From Paraburkholderia hospita (lineage in GTDB: Bacteria; Pseudomonadota; Gammaproteobacteria; Burkholderiales; Burkholderiaceae): a stretch of 64,000 bases of DNA. The stretch spans positions 1,240,001 through 1,304,000 of the forward strand of contig NZ_CP026107.1 of the NCBI RefSeq assembly GCF_002902965.1, given 5' to 3'. Each line of letters begins with the position of its first letter. The first letter of the stretch is position 1. Shown here one piece after another: positions 1 to 6,648 of the stretch. The notes beneath the pieces were generated by a model. That model was not told the DNA's origin. It did not search any database and was given only the letters and a program-made list of their open reading frames with translations. The translations under genes and the position numbers were made by a program.

Positions 1-1
1 G

Positions 2-649
2 GCGCTGGCGCTCACCAGCGCTGCGGCGCTCGCTTATCTCGGCCTCTTCGGCTTCTGGGCTCGCACGATTGCAACGGTCTCGCTGGTGGGCTCCTCGGTG
101 TTCGTCACGCTGATGATTGGCGTGCCGGCGGGCATCGTGCTCGCGAAGCATCCGAAGTTGCGAAGAGTCGTTGCGCCGCTGCTCGACGTGATGCAGACGC
201 TTCCGTCGTTCGTCTATCTGATTCCCGCCGTCGCATTCTTCTCGGTCGGCAAAACGCCCGCTGTCATCGCAACCGTTGTCTTCGCGCTCGCGCCTGTGAT
301 CCGGCTGACGGTGCTCGGCATTCATGAGGTGCCGAAAGCAGCAGTGGAAGCCGCCGAAGCGCATGGCGCGACGTGGTGGCAAACGCTCACCAAGGTCGAG
401 CTTCCCTTGGCGCGCGAGTCGTTGCTACTGGGCATCAATCAGACCATCGTCATGAGCCTGTCGATGGTGGTGGTCGCTGCGTTGATCGGCGCAGATGGCC
501 TCGGCTATGACGTGATGACGGCACTGCGCAATGTGCGAAGCGGTGACGGCGTGCTCGCCGGCATCGCCATCGTACTGTGTGCCGTCATTCCCGATCGCAT
601 CCTCCAGTCGGCGCTCAAGCGCCGGCATCGATCCACTTCCATCAGATAG
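2..649 (+). CDS. Glycine betaine/choline-type ABC transporter permease (5' end cut off by window)
   Basis: The reading frame is already open at the first bases, so only the C-terminal ~215 residues are present. The protein is strongly hydrophobic and has the binding-protein-dependent permease core, including the EAAEAHGATWWQTLTKVELP stretch, a typical EAA loop that contacts the ATPase. It would form the inner-membrane channel of an osmoprotectant (ProW/OpuAB-type) importer. The binding-protein gene follows after 5 bp, so the two are surely co-transcribed. The ATPase gene is presumably upstream of the window. Substrate among betaine, choline and proline cannot be decided from sequence alone. 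Confidence 0.9.
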   Translation, partial: ALALTSAAALAYLGLFGFWARTIATVSLVGSSVFVTLMIGVPAGIVLAKHPKLRRVVAPLLDVMQTLPSFVYLIPAVAFFSVGKTPAVIATVVFALAPVIRLTVLGIHEVPKAAVEAAEAHGATWWQTLTKVELPLARESLLLGINQTIVMSLSMVVVAALIGADGLGYDVMTALRNVRSGDGVLAGIAIVLCAVIPDRILQSALKRRHRSTSIR

Positions 650-654
650 AAAGC

Positions 655-1704
655 ATGTTGAAGAAACGTACAGCCCGGTTTGCGGGCATCGCGGTAGCGC
701 TGGGTCTTCTCTTTCCCGCTTTGTCGGCGACGGCCAAGGACAAGGTCGTCATCGGCGAACTCAACTGGCCAGGCGCGGTTGCCATCGAGCATGTTCTCGG
801 CGAAGTCATCTCCACGCGCCTTGGCGGCGACGTGTCCTACCTGGCAGGCGATCTACCCGTTCTGCTTGCCGCTGCGGCGAAGAACGATGGCGCGGTCGAC
901 GTCGTGCCGGACGTCTGGCTGCCGAACGAGTCGGCCCCGTGGGCGAAGTATGTATCGGGCGGTACGCGCTCGCTCGTGCCGAACGTGCATCCGTACGTCG
1001 GCGTGCAGGGCTTCTATATTCCGGGCTACATTCAGGACAAGTACGGCGTGAAGTCGGTCTACGACCTGCGCAAGCCGGAGATTGCGAAGCTCTTCGTTCC
1101 CGTTGGCGGCGGCAAGGCGCAGTTGCTGGTCGGACCGGCCGGCTGGGGCTCGACCTATATCGGCGAGGTCAAGGCGAAGGACTACGGCTTCGCGAACAGC
1201 TTCGACTCCGTCTCGACGGAAGCCGCCGCGACCTACGCGCGGCTCGAAGCCGCGTACCGGCAGAATCGCGGTATCGTTTTCTATGCGTACACACCGGACT
1301 GGATCTTCTCCGCATTCGATCTGCGCCGCCTCGACGAACCGGCATTCGACGGCTATGCGCAGGACGACAAGAAGGGCGATCCGCAATACAAGGCAGACGG
1401 CTGCTGGAAGTTCATCAATCCGACGACGGACTCGGACTGGCTGAACAAGAGTCACATCACGTGTGCCTATCCGGATGCGAAAGTCTATGTGCTGGCTGCG
1501 CGTTCGTTGCAGACGCGCTCGCCGAAGATCGCTGCGTTTCTTTCGAATGTCTCGTTCGATCCTGTGGCGCTCAATGAGCTGATTCTGAAGATCCAGAAGA
1601 ACCATGAACCGGCCGATGCGGCCGCCAAAGCGTGGGTCGCGGCGCATCGTTCGACAGTCGATGCATGGCTCGCGGGCGACGCAAAACCCGGCAACGCGAA
1701 ATAA
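655..1704 (+). CDS. Glycine betaine/choline-type ABC transporter substrate-binding protein (OpuAC/ProX family)
   Basis: A 349-residue periplasmic binding protein. I chose the ATG at 655 because it gives a clean signal peptide (MLKKRTARFAGIAVALGL...SATA) and sits 5 bp after the permease stop; a longer in-frame start would add a non-signal extension. The mature part has the OpuAC-type start GELNWPGAVAIEHVLGEV, and the later YTPDWIF is like the aromatic segment that binds quaternary ammonium groups. It would deliver betaine or choline to the upstream permease. An msrA-like gene follows after 12 bp with its own AAGGAG ribosome site and may be in the same transcript. Confidence 0.9.
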   Translation: MLKKRTARFAGIAVALGLLFPALSATAKDKVVIGELNWPGAVAIEHVLGEVISTRLGGDVSYLAGDLPVLLAAAAKNDGAVDVVPDVWLPNESAPWAKYVSGGTRSLVPNVHPYVGVQGFYIPGYIQDKYGVKSVYDLRKPEIAKLFVPVGGGKAQLLVGPAGWGSTYIGEVKAKDYGFANSFDSVSTEAAATYARLEAAYRQNRGIVFYAYTPDWIFSAFDLRRLDEPAFDGYAQDDKKGDPQYKADGCWKFINPTTDSDWLNKSHITCAYPDAKVYVLAARSLQTRSPKIAAFLSNVSFDPVALNELILKIQKNHEPADAAAKAWVAAHRSTVDAWLAGDAKPGNAK

Positions 1705-1716
1705 AGGAGTGTGTAG

Positions 1717-2166
1717 ATGAGTGAGCAAAATCAGGTGACGCTTGGCGCGGGATGTTTCTGGGGTGCCGAAGCGGGCTTTCGGGCGATGCCCGGTGTAGTC
1801 GATACGCGCGTGGGTTTCGCAACAGGTACGCAGCCGGACGCTCCGAAAGTGGAAGTCGTTCAAGTCGATTTCGATCCGTCGATCGTCGCGTTGTCGGAAG
1901 TGATCGAGCAGTTCTGGGACTTGCATGATCCGACTTCCGTCGATCGTCAAGGGCCGCATAACGGCGCGAAATATCGCTCGGTGATTTTCGTGAACTCGGA
2001 CGAGCAGGCGGAAGAAGCGAATGCCGCAAAGCGCGCGCTCAATGAATCGGCACGCTTCGCCGCACCCGTGGTGACCGAGATCGTCACGTTGCAGTACTTC
2101 GAACTGGCGTCGGAAGAAGATCAACGCTATGTCGAAAAGCATGGCGCGGGGGCCTGCAGCCTGTAG
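1717..2166 (+). CDS. msrA: Peptide methionine sulfoxide reductase A, short divergent form
   Basis: Reduces the S-isomer of methionine sulfoxide in proteins. The 149-residue product has the MsrA signature GAGCFWGAE with the catalytic cysteine at residue 13, and downstream FWDLHDPTSVDRQG. It is shorter than usual MsrA (about 170-210 residues): the segment that normally carries YxEVCSGxTGHAE is missing, the sequence going from VGFATGTQPDAP straight to KVEVVQVDFDP, and the usual GTQYRS reads GAKYRS. No resolving cysteine pair is evident near the C-terminus except C148 in the last residues. AAGGAG lies 7 bp before the ATG. The family call is secure; full activity is not. Confidence 0.85.
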   Translation: MSEQNQVTLGAGCFWGAEAGFRAMPGVVDTRVGFATGTQPDAPKVEVVQVDFDPSIVALSEVIEQFWDLHDPTSVDRQGPHNGAKYRSVIFVNSDEQAEEANAAKRALNESARFAAPVVTEIVTLQYFELASEEDQRYVEKHGAGACSL

Positions 2167-2173
2167 CCGTAAG

Positions 2174-2193
2174 CCGCACGCACTCGTGTGCGG
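2174..2193. terminator. Weak hairpin downstream of msrA
   Basis: CCGCAC and GTGCGG form a 6-bp inverted repeat with an 8-nt loop 8 bp after the msrA stop. A T-rich run (gttttcctttt) begins only about 10 nt later, so this is a weak intrinsic-terminator candidate. The rest of the 288-bp gap up to ssuD shows no gene that I can support. Confidence 0.3.
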
Positions 2194-2454
2194 TGCAATC
2201 GTCGTTTTCCTTTTGACGGCGCCGCGAAGATGGGCAAGCGTGACCCATTCTTCGCCGCGTCCTTCCCAAAAGCACATCTCCTCATAAGCAATTCCAGATT
2301 CGATAGTAGGCCTGGCTCGCCGGTACTGATCCAATATGCGATTACCCTGGCGATGCGCGCTACGTGACCGACGCGGGCCGTCTCTGCCTGCATCGCGCGG
2401 GGTGTGACCATACGCACGATCTAGCGGTTACGCGTGCCTGCCGAAGGAGCATTC

Positions 2455-3579
2455 ATGAGTCTGGACATCTTCTGGTTTCTGCCGACCTCGGGCGATACCC
2501 GTTATCTCGGCAAATCCGATTTCGGCCGGCCGCCGACCAACGAATACATGCGCCAGATTGCCGTCACGGCGGAAGATCTGGGCTATGACGGCCTGTTGAT
2601 TCCCACGGGCAGCAGTTGCCAGGACCCCTGGGTCACGGCCGCAAGCCTGATTCCTGTCACGCAGCGCATCAAGCTGCTGGTCGCGCTGCGTACGTCGATC
2701 AGCGGCCCGACGGCGGCCGCACGCCAGGCGGCGACGCTCGACCAGGCCTTGCACGGGCGTCTGCTGCTCAACGTCGTGCCGGGCGGCGATGCAACCGAAC
2801 TCGCTGCCGATGGCGTCTTCTACACCCACGACGAACGCTACGCCGCCGCCGACGAGTTTCTCGGCGTCTGGCGCGATCTGCTTGCCGGCGACACGGTGGA
2901 CTTCAAGGGCAAGTACGTGCACGTCGAGGGGGCGCGGAATTTTCATCCGCCTGTGCAGCAGCCGCATCCGCCGCTGTATTTCGGCGGTTCGTCGCCGGCC
3001 GCGCACGAACTCGCGGCAAAACACGTCGACGCGTATCTGACCTGGGGCGAGCCGCCCGCCGCGGTGGCCGAAAAGTTCGCCGACGTGCAGCGTCGCGCGG
3101 CCGCTCATGGCCGCAAGCTCCGTCTCGGCGTGCGGCTGCACGTGATCGTGCGCGAAACCAATGAGGAAGCGTGGGCCGAAGCGGACCGCCTGATCAGCAA
3201 GCTCGACGACGAAGACATCCGCCGCGCCCAGGAAAACTACGCACGGATGGACTCGGTGGGTCAGCGCCGCATGGCCGAGTTGCACGGCGGACGCCGCGAC
3301 CAGCTGGAGATCAGCCCCAACCTGTGGGCGGGCGTCGGCCTCGTGCGCGGCGGCGCGGGCACTGCACTCGTGGGCGACGCGCAGACCGTGGCCGCGCGGC
3401 TTCTGGAATATGTCGATGCGGGCGCCGATAGTTTTGTGCTGTCGGGCTATCCGCATCTCGAAGAGTCGATCCGTTTTGCGGAACTGGTGTTTCCGCTATT
3501 GCCCGGCAAGAAGCCGGTGACCTTGCGCGATCAGGTGCTCACGGGCGGTGCGTTCGACGTGCGGGCAAGCAAGGCTTAA
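2455..3579 (+). CDS. ssuD: FMNH2-dependent alkanesulfonate monooxygenase (SsuD-type, LLM class)
   Basis: Desulfonates alkanesulfonates with FMNH2 and O2 to an aldehyde and sulfite, opening organosulfur as a sulfur source. The 374-residue product is close to the usual SsuD length (~380). It starts [19 protein letters not shown] and carries [11 protein letters not shown], with the conserved active-site-region cysteine at residue 55, then the luciferase-like TIM-barrel and the [11 protein letters not shown] segment. The ATG at 2455 is preceded by GAAGGAG at good spacing; an in-frame GTG 21 bp upstream lacks this. No SsuE reductase gene lies beside it, and a sulfonate-type ABC operon lies ~6 kb away on the other strand. 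Confidence 0.93.
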   Translation: MSLDIFWFLPTSGDTRYLGKSDFGRPPTNEYMRQIAVTAEDLGYDGLLIPTGSSCQDPWVTAASLIPVTQRIKLLVALRTSISGPTAAARQAATLDQALHGRLLLNVVPGGDATELAADGVFYTHDERYAAADEFLGVWRDLLAGDTVDFKGKYVHVEGARNFHPPVQQPHPPLYFGGSSPAAHELAAKHVDAYLTWGEPPAAVAEKFADVQRRAAAHGRKLRLGVRLHVIVRETNEEAWAEADRLISKLDDEDIRRAQENYARMDSVGQRRMAELHGGRRDQLEISPNLWAGVGLVRGGAGTALVGDAQTVAARLLEYVDAGADSFVLSGYPHLEESIRFAELVFPLLPGKKPVTLRDQVLTGGAFDVRASKA

Positions 3580-3697
3580 CCCCTGAGGTTCAACCGATTT
3601 ATCAGCAGAATGCGGGCGATGCCAATCCACGCCCCCGTCTTTAGAAATGAAATTTGATTGGTTCTGTTTCGGGTCCCAGTTGCAACATCATCTCCCT

Positions 3698-3709
3698 TGA
3701 TGGCTATAG
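3698..3709 (+). promoter_or_regulatory. TGATGGCTATAG element, copy 1, upstream of rhodanese
   Basis: The 12-bp string TGATGGCTATAG lies 47 bp before the rhodanese ATG, and recurs exactly before the encapsulin gene. TATAGA within and just after it resembles a -10 box, with TTGCAA at 3680-3685 as a possible -35 at a long 19-bp spacing. Role as promoter or regulator site is inferred from the repetition and position only. Confidence 0.4.
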
Positions 3710-3756
3710 ACGGTTTGCCGCGCTGTTGCGGCACTTTCCATCAGCAAGGAGGCGAC

Positions 3757-4224
3757 ATGGCAGCAGTACTCGAAGAACGACCGACCAACGCAGTGCTTGC
3801 GACGGCACGCGAGAAGGCGGCATCGGCAGGTTTGACGTATCCGGGCGGCGTTTCGCCACAGGATGCGTGGGCGCTTTTTTCCAGCGGCGACGCCGTGCTG
3901 GTCGACGTTCGCACGGCCGAGGAGCGCAAGTTCGTCGGCTACGTGCCGGGCGCGGTACATGTGCCTTGGGCAACGGGTACGAGCCTTACGCGTAATCCGC
4001 GTTTCGTAAGGGAACTCGAGTCGAAGACGGGCAAGGATGCCGTGGTTCTGCTGCTGTGCCGTAGCGGCAATCGCTCGGCGCTGGCCGCCGAAGCTGCGTC
4101 CAAGGCGGGCTTCACGCAGGTGTTCAATGTACTGGAAGGGTTCGAAGGGGACCTCAACGACGGACAGCATCGCGGCACACTGAATGGCTGGCGCTTTGTC
4201 GGCCTGCCTTGGGTGCAGGACTAG
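3757..4224 (+). CDS. Rhodanese-domain sulfurtransferase
   Basis: A 155-residue single-domain rhodanese. The active-site loop CRSGNRS has its persulfide-forming cysteine at residue 101, and the domain opens with AVLVDVRTAEERKFVGYVPGAVHVPW, split here as the usual DVR and GHIPGA-like elements. AAGGAGG lies 5 bp before the ATG at 3757, ruling out the longer upstream start. It heads a run of sulfur genes (EpsC, regulator, encapsulin, cysteine desulfurase). In the Synechococcus and other Family 2A encapsulin loci a rhodanese and a serine acetyltransferase are known companions, so this protein probably moves sulfane sulfur to or from the compartment. Confidence 0.92.
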   Translation: MAAVLEERPTNAVLATAREKAASAGLTYPGGVSPQDAWALFSSGDAVLVDVRTAEERKFVGYVPGAVHVPWATGTSLTRNPRFVRELESKTGKDAVVLLLCRSGNRSALAAEAASKAGFTQVFNVLEGFEGDLNDGQHRGTLNGWRFVGLPWVQD

Positions 4225-4258
4225 CGCGCTCTGTCCGGCTCTTTGGGGAATGCGTGAG

Positions 4259-4279
4259 CGCTGCGCGTGACGCGCAGCG
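4259..4279. promoter_or_regulatory. Palindrome between rhodanese and serine acetyltransferase
   Basis: CGCTGCGCGT and ACGCGCAGCG are perfect reverse complements around a single central G. As RNA it would fold into a 9-bp stem with a 3-nt loop. There is no T-tract, so it is not a standard terminator. It lies 38 bp before the epsC start and could be an operator, an RNA-processing hairpin or a small repeat. Confidence 0.4.
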
Positions 4280-4316
4280 TGACTCGCCGCTTGTCGGTTT
4301 TCGAAGCATAAGGAGC

Positions 4317-5270
4317 ATGGCAGTGGGCGCATTCGATATCGACAGCATCGCCGGATCGCTTCAGGCCGTCCGGCAACAATGGCGCGATGGACAGCGGCGC
4401 GCGCTGGAGCCCGGCGGGCGCGATCTGCCTTCGCGCGACGCGCTCGCGGCAGCGATCGACGCACTGAAAGGCGCGCTCTTTCCAATGCGACTCGGGCCAC
4501 CCGATCTGCGTCAGGAAAGCGAAAACTTTTACGTCGCTCACGCGCTGGACGCGGCATTGCACGGTCTTCTCGCTCAGGCGCGCCTCGAATTGCATTACGC
4601 CGCGCGGCGCGAGAGGGCGGATGGCGAAGCCATCGAGACACGCGCGCTTGCCGCTGTCCGTGCGTTCGCGGAGCGCTTGCCCGAGATTCGCTCGCTGCTC
4701 GACAGCGACGTGATCGCGGCCTATCACGGCGATCCGGCGGCAGGCAGCGTGGACGAAGTGCTGCTGTGCTATCCCGGCATCCTCGCGATGATTCATCACC
4801 GTCTCGCGCATGAACTGTACGGTCTCGGCTTGCCGCTGCTCGCGCGGATCGTTGCCGAGCTGGCGCACGCGCAAACCGGCATCGACATTCATCCGGGCGC
4901 GCGGATCGGCTCGGGCTTTTTCATTGATCACGGCACGGGCGTCGTGATCGGCGAGACCTCCGTCATCGGCGAGCGTGTGCGGGTCTATCAGGCGGTGACG
5001 CTTGGCGCGAAGCGCTTTCCGCTCAACGAGAACGGGCATCTCGAGAAGGGGCTTGCGCGTCATCCCATCGTCGAGGACGACGTCGTCATCTATGCGGGCG
5101 CGACGATTCTCGGCAGGGTGACGATCGGGCGCGGTGCGACGATCGGCGGCAACGTCTGGATCACGCACGACGTCGCGTCGGGGTCGCATGTCACACAGGC
5201 GGTGCTGCGCAGCGAGACGGGACGGCCTGCATCTGTCGCCAACGGCGTATCGGCGGGAGCACTCGGATGA
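4317..5270 (+). CDS. epsC: Serine O-acetyltransferase, EpsC type
   Basis: Makes O-acetylserine from serine and acetyl-CoA, the carbon skeleton for cysteine synthesis. The 317-residue product has a helical N-terminal half, then the CysE-type catalytic start ELAHAQTGIDIHPGARIGSG and FFIDHGTGVVIGE with the catalytic histidines, followed by left-handed beta-helix hexapeptide repeats (GATILGRVTIGRGATIGGN). The long N-terminus matches the EpsC subfamily that travels with Family 2A encapsulins rather than the ~270-residue enterobacterial CysE. The ATG at 4317 follows ATAAGGAGC. Its stop overlaps the next gene as ATGA, so the two are translationally coupled. Confidence 0.93.
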   Translation: MAVGAFDIDSIAGSLQAVRQQWRDGQRRALEPGGRDLPSRDALAAAIDALKGALFPMRLGPPDLRQESENFYVAHALDAALHGLLAQARLELHYAARRERADGEAIETRALAAVRAFAERLPEIRSLLDSDVIAAYHGDPAAGSVDEVLLCYPGILAMIHHRLAHELYGLGLPLLARIVAELAHAQTGIDIHPGARIGSGFFIDHGTGVVIGETSVIGERVRVYQAVTLGAKRFPLNENGHLEKGLARHPIVEDDVVIYAGATILGRVTIGRGATIGGNVWITHDVASGSHVTQAVLRSETGRPASVANGVSAGALG

Positions 5271-5536
5271 CGGGGCTCGTTCACGACTTCGGCGCGACCG
5301 TGCGCGCCCTGCGTGAAGCGCATGCGTGGTCGCAGGAGCAACTTGCCGAGTACGCGGGGCTGAACCGTTCGTACGTCGGCGAGATCGAGCGCGGCAGTGC
5401 GATTGCATCGATCGTCACGGCAGACAAGCTCGCACGCGCTTTCAACGTACCCATCGCAACACTTTTGTGCGCGTCACCGCGAGGAGAGCCGCCGCAGCAC
5501 GAACGCGGTGCGACGCCGCCTCAGCTTCCCGTCTGA
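5267..5536 (+). CDS. Small XRE-family transcriptional regulator
   Basis: An 89-residue protein made almost entirely of one helix-turn-helix domain (residues ~10-65): FGATVRALREAHAWSQEQLA then AGLNRSYVGEIERG, the standard lambda-repressor-like XRE pattern. There is no visible effector domain. The last ~20 residues are proline-rich and probably flexible. Its ATG overlaps the serine acetyltransferase stop (ATGA), so it is expressed with the cysteine-synthesis gene. It lies 179 bp before the encapsulin gene and is the obvious local candidate for controlling this sulfur operon. The ligand or signal is unknown. Confidence 0.88.
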   Translation: MTGLVHDFGATVRALREAHAWSQEQLAEYAGLNRSYVGEIERGSAIASIVTADKLARAFNVPIATLLCASPRGEPPQHERGATPPQLPV

Positions 5537-5617
5537 TCAATCGACGCTCGCGCCGCGCGAACTAAACGCAACGGCTCAATCCGCGTGAGCGTTCGCAGCA
5601 GCCGGGATGCAGCGCAA

Positions 5618-5629
5618 TGATGGCTATAG
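5618..5629 (+). promoter_or_regulatory. TGATGGCTATAG element, copy 2, upstream of encapsulin
   Basis: Exact second copy of the 12-bp string found before the rhodanese gene, here 86 bp before the encapsulin ATG. The matching position relative to two genes of the same pathway suggests a shared promoter core or regulator site. It could mark a separate start of transcription for the shell-cargo pair. Confidence 0.4.
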
Positions 5630-5715
5630 CATGTTGAGCCGCTTTTTCGGGCTCCCGATAATTCCGTGCCGTCATAAGCATTCCCGTTTTTCTTCTAACG
5701 ACCTGGAGCCATCGT

Positions 5716-6648
5716 ATGTCGACGTTAGCGAGCGGCCAGACCGCGCTCGGCGATAACGCAGCACGGCAACTAGCCAATGCCACCAAAACCGTCCCTCAGC
5801 TTTCGATCATCACGCCGCGCTGGCTGACGCATTTGCTTCAGTGGGTCCCTGTCGAGGCGGGCATCTACCGGCTCAACCGCGTCAAAGACCCGGAAGCGGT
5901 TCAGGCGCTGTGCACGGCGCGGGAAGACGAAAGCACGCTCCCCACGACATACGTGCCGTACGAAGAACAGCCGCGCGAGTATTTCCTGAATGCCGTCAGC
6001 ACGGTGCTCGATGTCCACACTCGAATCTCCGATCTCTATAGCAGCCCGCACGACCAGATCAAGGAACAGTTGCGTCTGACGATCGAAACGATCAAGGAGA
6101 TCCAGGAAAGTCAGCTCATCAACAATCCCGACTACGGCCTGCTGGCGAACGTCGATGAAGAGCAGCGCGTGTTTCCGCTGACAGGTGCGCCGACGCCGGA
6201 CGATTTCGACGAACTGCTGACGAAGGTGTGGAAGGAACCCGCCTTTTTCCTCACTCATCCGTTGGCCATCGCTGCGTTTGGGCGTGAGTGCACCCGCCGT
6301 GGTGTGCCGCCGCCGACAGTCAGCCTGTTCGGCTCGCAGTTCATCACGTGGCGCGGCATTCCGCTGATTCCGTCGGACAAGGTGCCCGTTGCCGACGGCA
6401 AGACCAAGGTTCTGCTGTTGCGTGTCGGCGACAAACGTCAGGGCGTGGTGGGTCTCTATCAGCCTGGCGTCGCGGGAGAGCAGGGGCCGGGGTTGTCGGT
6501 GCGCTTCATGGGCATCAACAACCAGGCGATCGCGTCGTATCTGATCTCGCTTTATTGCTCGCTCGCGGTGCATTCCCCCGACGCGCTCGCAGTGCTCGAC
6601 GACGTAGAGATCGGCAAATACCATGACTATGCAGACACCTACCGGTAG
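5716..6648 (+). CDS. Family 2A encapsulin nanocompartment shell protein (SrpI-like)
   Basis: A 310-residue HK97-fold shell protein that self-assembles into an icosahedral protein compartment. Recognised by the family text: N-arm with NATKTVPQLSIITPRWLTHL, LNRVKDPEAVQALC, PREYFLNAVSTVLDVHTRISDL split over the E-loop region, and the C-terminal GLYQPGVAGEQGPGLSVRFM and AIASYLISLYCSLAV stretches. There is no inserted cyclic-nucleotide-binding domain, which places it in Family 2A, not 2B. The cargo gene overlaps its last 26 bp, giving tight coupling of shell and cargo synthesis. Known Family 2A shells package a cysteine desulfurase and are linked to sulfur starvation or sulfur storage. Confidence 0.93.
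   Translation: MSTLASGQTALGDNAARQLANATKTVPQLSIITPRWLTHLLQWVPVEAGIYRLNRVKDPEAVQALCTAREDESTLPTTYVPYEEQPREYFLNAVSTVLDVHTRISDLYSSPHDQIKEQLRLTIETIKEIQESQLINNPDYGLLANVDEEQRVFPLTGAPTPDDFDELLTKVWKEPAFFLTHPLAIAAFGRECTRRGVPPPTVSLFGSQFITWRGIPLIPSDKVPVADGKTKVLLLRVGDKRQGVVGLYQPGVAGEQGPGLSVRFMGINNQAIASYLISLYCSLAVHSPDALAVLDDVEIGKYHDYADTYR

Noticed and set aside
853..2334. 493-codon minus-strand open frame opposite the binding-protein and msrA genes
   Set aside because: Arg/His-rich shadow of two well-supported plus-strand genes. Long antisense frames are common in GC-rich DNA, and it matches no family.
5716..6648. Family 2B encapsulin assignment
   Set aside because: No cyclic-nucleotide-binding insertion is present in the 310-residue shell protein; the length fits 2A.
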